A stretch of 64,000 bases of DNA, taken from assembly GCF_030269925.1 (NCBI RefSeq), contig NC_085135.1:10602753-10666752 (forward strand). Reading direction: 5' to 3'. Both the position numbers and the translations under genes were made by a program. The notes under the pieces are model-generated. The model was not told the origin of the DNA, ran no database searches, and saw only the letters and a list, made by a program, of their open reading frames with translations. Numbering within the stretch: position 1 is the first letter of the stretch; each line of letters starts with the position of its first letter. Positions 60,301-64,000 of this stretch are shown in pieces. The DNA comes from Bombyx mori. Its lineage: Eukaryota; Arthropoda; Insecta; Lepidoptera; Bombycidae.

Positions 60301-60634
60301 CGGAAGGGAACCGACGGCGCAGTGCCACCACTGCGCGGACCGCGACGAGGAAGACACAGCGGAACACACGCTGGCGCGTTGCTCTGGATTCGACGAGCAA
60401 CGCGCCGCCCTCGTCGCGGTCATAGGAGAGGACCTCTCGCTGCCGCGCGTCGTGGCTACGATGCTCGGCAGCGACGCATCCTGGAAGGCGATGCTCGACT
60501 TCTGCGAGTCCACCATCTCGCAGAAGGAGGCGGCGGAGCGAGAGAGGGAGAGCTCTTCCCTTTCCGCACCGATCCGTCGCCGTCGAGCCGGGGGCCGGAG
60601 GCGGGAATACGCCCGTACGTCCCGGCCCCTGTAG
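57389..60634 (+). CDS. SART-like ORF2: endonuclease/reverse transcriptase
   Basis: 1081 residues. The ATG shares its A with the ORF1 stop (TAATG at 57387-57391). Endonuclease (1-220): FLQCNLNHSARAQDLLVH, VAVAAEPYFVPT (E), VIVAGDLNAKCTAWGS (D, N), GAETLSDHRYVRFEL (H). RT (about 440-760): KDAAPGPDGVHGRVW, GYRPIVLLDEAGKMLERIV, YGFREGRSTIDAIL, MALSLDVRNAFNTLPW, GVPQGSVLGPLLWNIGYDWV, SVICYADDTLVVAP (YADD near 690). The C-terminal CCHC, CHHCADRDEEDTAEHTLARC, is at about 976-996, typical of the R1 clade. It nicks DNA and copies element RNA. The frame is clean to the end. Confidence 0.94.
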   Translation: MGCVHRFLQCNLNHSARAQDLLVHTMAEWSIDVAVAAEPYFVPTDQDCWIGDVDGSVAIVLRQSAALPPLDMVARGPGYVAARIDGTVVIGAYFSPNRSLAEFERFLGGLEVLLHRFGSRPVIVAGDLNAKCTAWGSPRTDSRGEALSEWAIATGLCLLNRGTVATCVRWNGESHVDVTFASPSAVRRTRGWRVLEGAETLSDHRYVRFELSASSLSSSAAGARGEEELPQGAPRSFPRWALKRMNKELLMEAAAVAAWAPKPARLADVDAEVDWFRGTMANICDAAMPRVGPRAPRGGAFWWSPEIARLREECVRARRRSARHRRRRRRDAAFAETAAQLHADCRQKQTALQLAIGEAKKQSMKTLLESLDEDPWGRPYKMVRRKLQPWALPVTERLQPRQLREIVAALFPPAAGGDFEPPQMDATWGTPPRRPSVPAAEEPPPPITGAEIHAAVSKMRAKDAAPGPDGVHGRVWSLAFEALGDRLGGLFEACLESGRFPSKWKTGRLVLLRKDGRPADSPAGYRPIVLLDEAGKMLERIVAARIVRHLTETGPDLSAEQYGFREGRSTIDAILRVRALSDEAVSRGGVAMALSLDVRNAFNTLPWSVIAGALEYHGVPAYLRRLIGSYLEGRSIQCIGHGGAMYRFPVERGVPQGSVLGPLLWNIGYDWVLRGVIRGPLPGLSVICYADDTLVVAPGRDYRESARLACAGVAHVVTRIRRLGLEVALDKTQALLFHGPGRAPPLGAHLVIGGVRVGVGVTGLRYLGLELDGRWSFRAHFEKLGPRLMATAGSLSRLLPNVGGPDQVARRLYMGVVRSMALYGAPVWCHALTRENVAALRRPQRAIAVRAIRGYRTVSFEAACLLGGAPPWDLEAEALAADYRWRSDLRSRGEGRPGEGVVRARRLQSRRSVLEAWSRRLADPSAGLRTVEAVRPVLADWVGRDRGCLTFRLTQMLTGHGCFGRYLFKIAGREPTAQCHHCADRDEEDTAEHTLARCSGFDEQRAALVAVIGEDLSLPRVVATMLGSDASWKAMLDFCESTISQKEAAERERESSSLSAPIRRRRAGGRRREYARTSRPL

Positions 60635-61171
60635 GTGGCGGCCTCCCCCCGGTGAAGGTCAAGGGGTGACCTGAGGGGGTGAGGCCGCGCGGCGCGCTAC
60701 CAGCACTCTAGCGCGCTGCCGTGGAGTGAATAGAGCGACCGGTCGACGGTGTATCGCGTCCCGACCCGGCAGGCTGGTTCTGGTCCAGCGGGGTATTCCG
60801 GGACACCAGCGGCACCGTCTGGGCGGCCCGACGGGCTGCCGTACCGAGACGGCCGACGTTCCAGAGCCTTCGATTCGCCTCGAAGGCTCCGTCGGCTGGG
60901 CGTCCTTGGGGTGAGCCGCGCCGTCTGGTTGTAGTGTTGACCGTGGTAGCCCCCCTACCTCATCCGGGTTCTGACCTCGGAGGGGATCGGACGTCGGGTG
61001 TAAGAGTGCAGGGGAGTCGTTTAGTGGGTGGGCTCTAAAATCCTTGGGCCCGCGGTCTGCTCACAACACCATGCAGATCGTTGAGTCTCACATACCCCGC
61101 GCGCCCCTTTTGCGCGGGGACCTCGTAGGAGGTTCGGCCCTCTACCCGAAAAAAAAAAAAAAAAAAAAAAA
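60635..61171 (+). other. SART-like 3' UTR and poly(A)
   Basis: 537 nt GC-rich, ending CTCTACCCG then A23. The 3' UTR is nearly the same in the first array member. An inverted pair, CGAAGGCTCCGTCGGC preceded by GAGCCTTCG, suggests a hairpin near 60860-60890. Confidence 0.7.
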
Positions 61172-64000
61172 GGGCCCGGGACACCCCGAGGGACCTGGGC
61201 GGGCCCCCCGGCGCGCACTCTGCGTGGCCGGGGGCTCCGTCTGTGGGGGAGTTTTGCTGGACTTCCACCGGGCGCGTCCGTAGGTGGCGGATAACGGGAT
61301 CCTCTGGGAACAGTCCCACTCCCAGGGGTATCGTCCGGTCTTTTTCGTTGCAAGGATTTCTAGGTGTTAGGTAGGTAGGCTAGGTGTAGGAGTAGGGTAG
61401 CCTAGTTAGGCTTTGCAACGAAAGAGATCGGATGACGCGGACCAAAACCAGCAGGGGGAGTTGCGGGCTCTCCACGCCCTTCACTCGCTGAAGGGTGTTC
61501 CTCCTGGAGACGCTCGGGCTCCCTCTCTTGTCCCCTTTCTTCCCCCTTTTTTGTTTTTCTTCGGGTCACGTCCGACCTGTTTCGGACGTAACCCATGGGA
61601 GATGGTGGGCCACTTTTGGCCTGCCCTTCGATGGAGAAGTGAGCCGGCGTTGCTTACGCATCTTCCGGCCGCTGGTCGCCATGTCCCCGGCTTCGGCTAC
61701 AGGGGCACGCCCTCCAGAGGGGGGTACCGGTATACCGGCGTGGCTTCGTCGTTGTTGCTCTTTTGAGCGTCGGGCGGTGGTCTGCCGTGTTGCTCGTTGC
61801 ACTCGGCGGGCCGCCGGCCAACCCGTAATCCTCACCGCGTGGGGGACGGGGGCCGCTGCCGCGAGGCACGGGACCGCGAGGACGTAAACCTCTTTAAAAA
61901 ATGCCCCAATCCTAAGCTCTGGTGCCCGGCGATGGGATGAATGGCTGGAGGGAGTCCAGTCCCGAGGGTACCAACCAGACCCCAGGGGACCGACCCCTGG
62001 TTAATCAAAAAGGAATAATGAAAATGGCACTTGTTAAAGATTTATTACCCCAGGAGGGTACCTCCCGCTCTGCGGGGGGAGAATCCCTCCGTGCGGTCGA
62101 GCGATCGGCCGCACGCTGCCCCACCGTTTCTGGGGGGGGCAAACAATGCCAAGATGTAGGGGGCGACAGCACGGGTCGCGTAAGGGACAGAGTCCCCACC
62201 GTGCGCCTCGAGCGCTGTGAGAGCTTGATCTCGCTGTACTCGGCGCGGAGCTCCGCAAGGGGCGACGCATCTAGTGGGCGGGAGACGCCAGCTCTGTTTG
62301 CTGATTGTGTTCGGCAGCGGACTCGGCGGAAGCGGAAGTCGGCTCGTCAGCCGGCGTCCTCCGCTCCGTCCGACTCCTCGGAGGGTGAGCCTGCCAGCGC
62401 CAAATACATGGCGTTGGCGGAAGGGCCGGCGGCTGCTGCGGCGCCGCCCGCCACTGATTGTGACGATAGTCTTCCTCGCGGACTGGCTGCTGCCTCCTCG
62501 GCGCATTCCAGGGCCGCCTGCCGTGAGACGAAAAATAGAGAGAAAATGGGAGAGGTCGAGCGCCTTGAGCGCTCCCTAACGGAGGTGGGTCCTTCTGACC
62601 CCCTCCGAGCATGTAATATCGTTAAAGATATGGTGGCCACTATAGCCACAAAATCGGCTAAAGGGCTGAAGGGTGATTATGTGCGGGCCCTAAAATCCGG
62701 AGCGGCCACCTTAGAAGAAAGGATAAAGGATGTCGTGGACCGCACCACAACGACGGAGACGGCGGGCTTGCGACAGGAAGTGGCCCTGCTGCATGCCCGC
62801 CTTGAAGAGGTATCGATCGAGAATGGCCAACTTCGGACGGAGAATGGGCAGCTGCGAGTGGACATGGCTGAGTTGCGGACCATGGTGGCCGACCTCATGG
62901 AGCGGCAACGCAGCTCGGCCCCTGCCCCTCCTCCGCCTGAAGCGGAAGAAAACCAGGAAGCTGAGGAGCAGAGACGGCAGCTCCTAATACTCGAGGCAAG
63001 GAGTTCAACCGTCGAGCGCGCAAGACCGCCCCTTGCTCACGAGGCGAAAAACGGGGCCCCTATACCGGCACCCCGCAGGATTGTGGCCGCAAAAACTTAT
63101 AGCGGCCCCAAGAAGTCAGCCACACCGGCGAAGATTCCCGCTGCGACTGCAGCTGCGAGGGCTTCGAAACCAGCCCCCGCAAAGAAACTGACGTCCGCTC
63201 CTGCCCCGTCCCAGCCTGCGAAGGCGGGGCCCGGCAGGAGCCGAAATAAGAAGAAAGGGGGGGTCAACGCCGCCAAACCGGCCCCGACCCCCCAGCCCCG
63301 CCCACTGCCCCCTGCCCCGGCCAATATGGAAGAGGCCTGGACGACGGTAGTGCGGCGCGGGCCCAAAAAGGTGGCGGCGCCTCCTGCGCCGCGCCCCAAG
63401 CCCGCCCCTGCGGCCGCCGCTCCCCGCCAAGAGGGTCGAGCGGAGCCGAGGGGCCGAACTGGACGAAGGAGGCCGCGCGCCCCGCGGTCGGCTGCAGTGG
63501 TAGTGGAGCTGCTGCCGGCCGGCAAAGAAAAGGGCATCACCTACCACGAGGTGATGACCCAGGCGCGCGGCGGCGTGAATGTGGACGCCCTCGGCGTGGA
63601 GGGGGGCATCAAGGTCCGGCAGACGGCCAACGGGGCCCGTCTCATAGAGTGCCCCGGCCAGAACACCAACGCCGCGGCCGAAAAATTGGCGGCCCGGCTG
63701 AGGGAGATTCTGCCGGACCCCGAGGTGGTGCGCATCGCGCGGCCCGTGAAGATGGGAGAAGTCAAAATCACGGGCCTCGACGAGTGCGCAACTAAGGAGG
63801 AGGTCGCCGCGGCCATCGCGTCGCAGGGCAACTGCGCCCTCGCCGACGTCAAAGTCGGAGAGCTCCGGGTGACATATTCCGGAACCCGGACGGCGTGGGC
63901 GCGTTGCCCGATTGCAACGGCGACCCTCCTGGCCACCCCTCCACAGGGGCGGCCTTCCGACAGCCCAGGAAGGCTGCGCGTGGGCTGGGTAGTGGCCCAC
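61172..64000 (+). mobile_element. SART-like LINE, array unit 3 (5' part)
   Basis: Starts GGGCCCGGGACACC directly after the unit 2 poly(A), offset 7032-7035 from unit 2. Runs off the right edge inside ORF1. Confidence 0.92.
61937..64000 (+). CDS. SART-like ORF1 (gag) of unit 3, open to window end
   Basis: Frame from ATG 61937 (alternative 62018) stays open through the last base. The part that breaks in unit 2 is one base shorter here (63250-63263) and reads SRNKKKGGVNAAKPAP, so the gag is intact as far as seen. Coiled coil near 62790-62900 (LLHARLEEVSIENGQLRTEN). Then the Ala/Pro hinge, WTTVVRRGPKK, ITYHEVMTQARGGVN and KITGLDECATKEEV. The zinc knuckles would begin about 50 nt beyond the window. 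Between about 62520 and 63300 it differs from unit 2 at many residues, while both flanks are almost identical. Confidence 0.9.
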   Translation, partial: MNGWRESSPEGTNQTPGDRPLVNQKGIMKMALVKDLLPQEGTSRSAGGESLRAVERSAARCPTVSGGGKQCQDVGGDSTGRVRDRVPTVRLERCESLISLYSARSSARGDASSGRETPALFADCVRQRTRRKRKSARQPASSAPSDSSEGEPASAKYMALAEGPAAAAAPPATDCDDSLPRGLAAASSAHSRAACRETKNREKMGEVERLERSLTEVGPSDPLRACNIVKDMVATIATKSAKGLKGDYVRALKSGAATLEERIKDVVDRTTTTETAGLRQEVALLHARLEEVSIENGQLRTENGQLRVDMAELRTMVADLMERQRSSAPAPPPPEAEENQEAEEQRRQLLILEARSSTVERARPPLAHEAKNGAPIPAPRRIVAAKTYSGPKKSATPAKIPAATAAARASKPAPAKKLTSAPAPSQPAKAGPGRSRNKKKGGVNAAKPAPTPQPRPLPPAPANMEEAWTTVVRRGPKKVAAPPAPRPKPAPAAAAPRQEGRAEPRGRTGRRRPRAPRSAAVVVELLPAGKEKGITYHEVMTQARGGVNVDALGVEGGIKVRQTANGARLIECPGQNTNAAAEKLAARLREILPDPEVVRIARPVKMGEVKITGLDECATKEEVAAAIASQGNCALADVKVGELRVTYSGTRTAWARCPIATATLLATPPQGRPSDSPGRLRVGWVVAH

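Larger units (their letters stand above)
54140..61171 (+). mobile_element. Complete SART-like (R1-clade) LINE, array unit 2 (7.03 kb)
   Basis: Runs from GGGCCCGGGACACC right after the previous poly(A) to its own A23 (61149-61171), where the next unit begins with the same bases. Two ORFs overlap as TAATG. The general design (R1-type gag knuckles, EN, RT, C-terminal CCHC, UAAUG coupling) matches the SART family of Bombyx, whose members insert in (TTAGG)n telomeric repeats. No such repeat array is present in this window. Confidence 0.88.

Overview
The window looks like heterochromatic DNA from a moth or butterfly (Lepidoptera). I found no host gene, tRNA or rRNA gene. It is almost entirely nested transposable elements: Jockey-clade, RTE-like, CR1/Daphne-like and R1/SART-like LINEs, Ty3/gypsy and BEL/Pao LTR elements, short Helitrons, a maT (DD37D) mariner, a satellite and a minisatellite. 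The Lepidoptera call rests on maT, short Helitrons that read TCTATACTAATATTAT at one end and CTAR at the other, and a SART-type LINE with a UAAUG stop/start overlap. Dense nesting, recent tandem duplication and near-identical copies would suit a W chromosome or pericentromere, but that is inference.

Layout. 1-8.66 kb: broken gypsy, CR1/Jockey-like, RTE-like, maT and RTE pieces. 8.66-24.9 kb: one nest. A minus-strand LINE (Daphne/CR1-like) was split by an LTR retrotransposon (9032-20815, site duplication TATA). That element was in turn entered by a full-length Jockey element (10314-15374, duplication CCAAAACTGC). A 2462-bp tandem duplication then copied part of the Jockey and part of the gypsy gag, making a chimeric ORF. 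25.0-33.2 kb: short Helitrons, one split by a complete BEL/Pao element with two identical-looking 217-bp LTRs and duplication GGGAC. 33.3-39.3 kb: LTR and LINE debris, then a second full-length Jockey with a 66-nt poly(A). 39.3-48.1 kb: AT-rich DNA carrying a scattered 15-bp motif. A solo copy of the same 374-bp LTR sits inside it (duplication TACT), and a fully intact Jockey (42003-47303) sits inside that LTR. 48.1-51.5 kb: a BEL/Pao 5' part, a satellite of about 770 bp and a 75-bp minisatellite. 51.5-64 kb: a 5'-truncated Jockey broken at 53.72 kb by a head-to-tail array of SART-like LINEs (a 3' tail, one complete 7.03-kb unit, and a third copy running off the window).

How the parts work. 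Each intact LINE encodes an ORF1 RNA-binding gag with zinc knuckles and an ORF2 endonuclease/reverse transcriptase for target-primed insertion. The LTR elements encode gag, protease, RT/RNase H and integrase. The Jockey at 42-47 kb is the best candidate for an autonomous element, since both frames are open. The SART unit at 54-61 kb has an open ORF2 but an ORF1 frameshift. The third SART copy has an open ORF1 as far as the window goes.

Most notable signals: (i) initiator plus DPE core promoters at exact +1/+28 spacing at the 5' ends of three Jockey copies; (ii) a series of structurally equivalent hairpin cassettes in the 5' leader of the intact Jockey; (iii) exchange of the 5' module between otherwise near-identical Jockey copies; (iv) the SART array with identical head-to-tail junctions and a mosaic ORF1; (v) an unexplained dispersed motif, CCTAWTACGGNGGTA, on both sides of the solo LTR.
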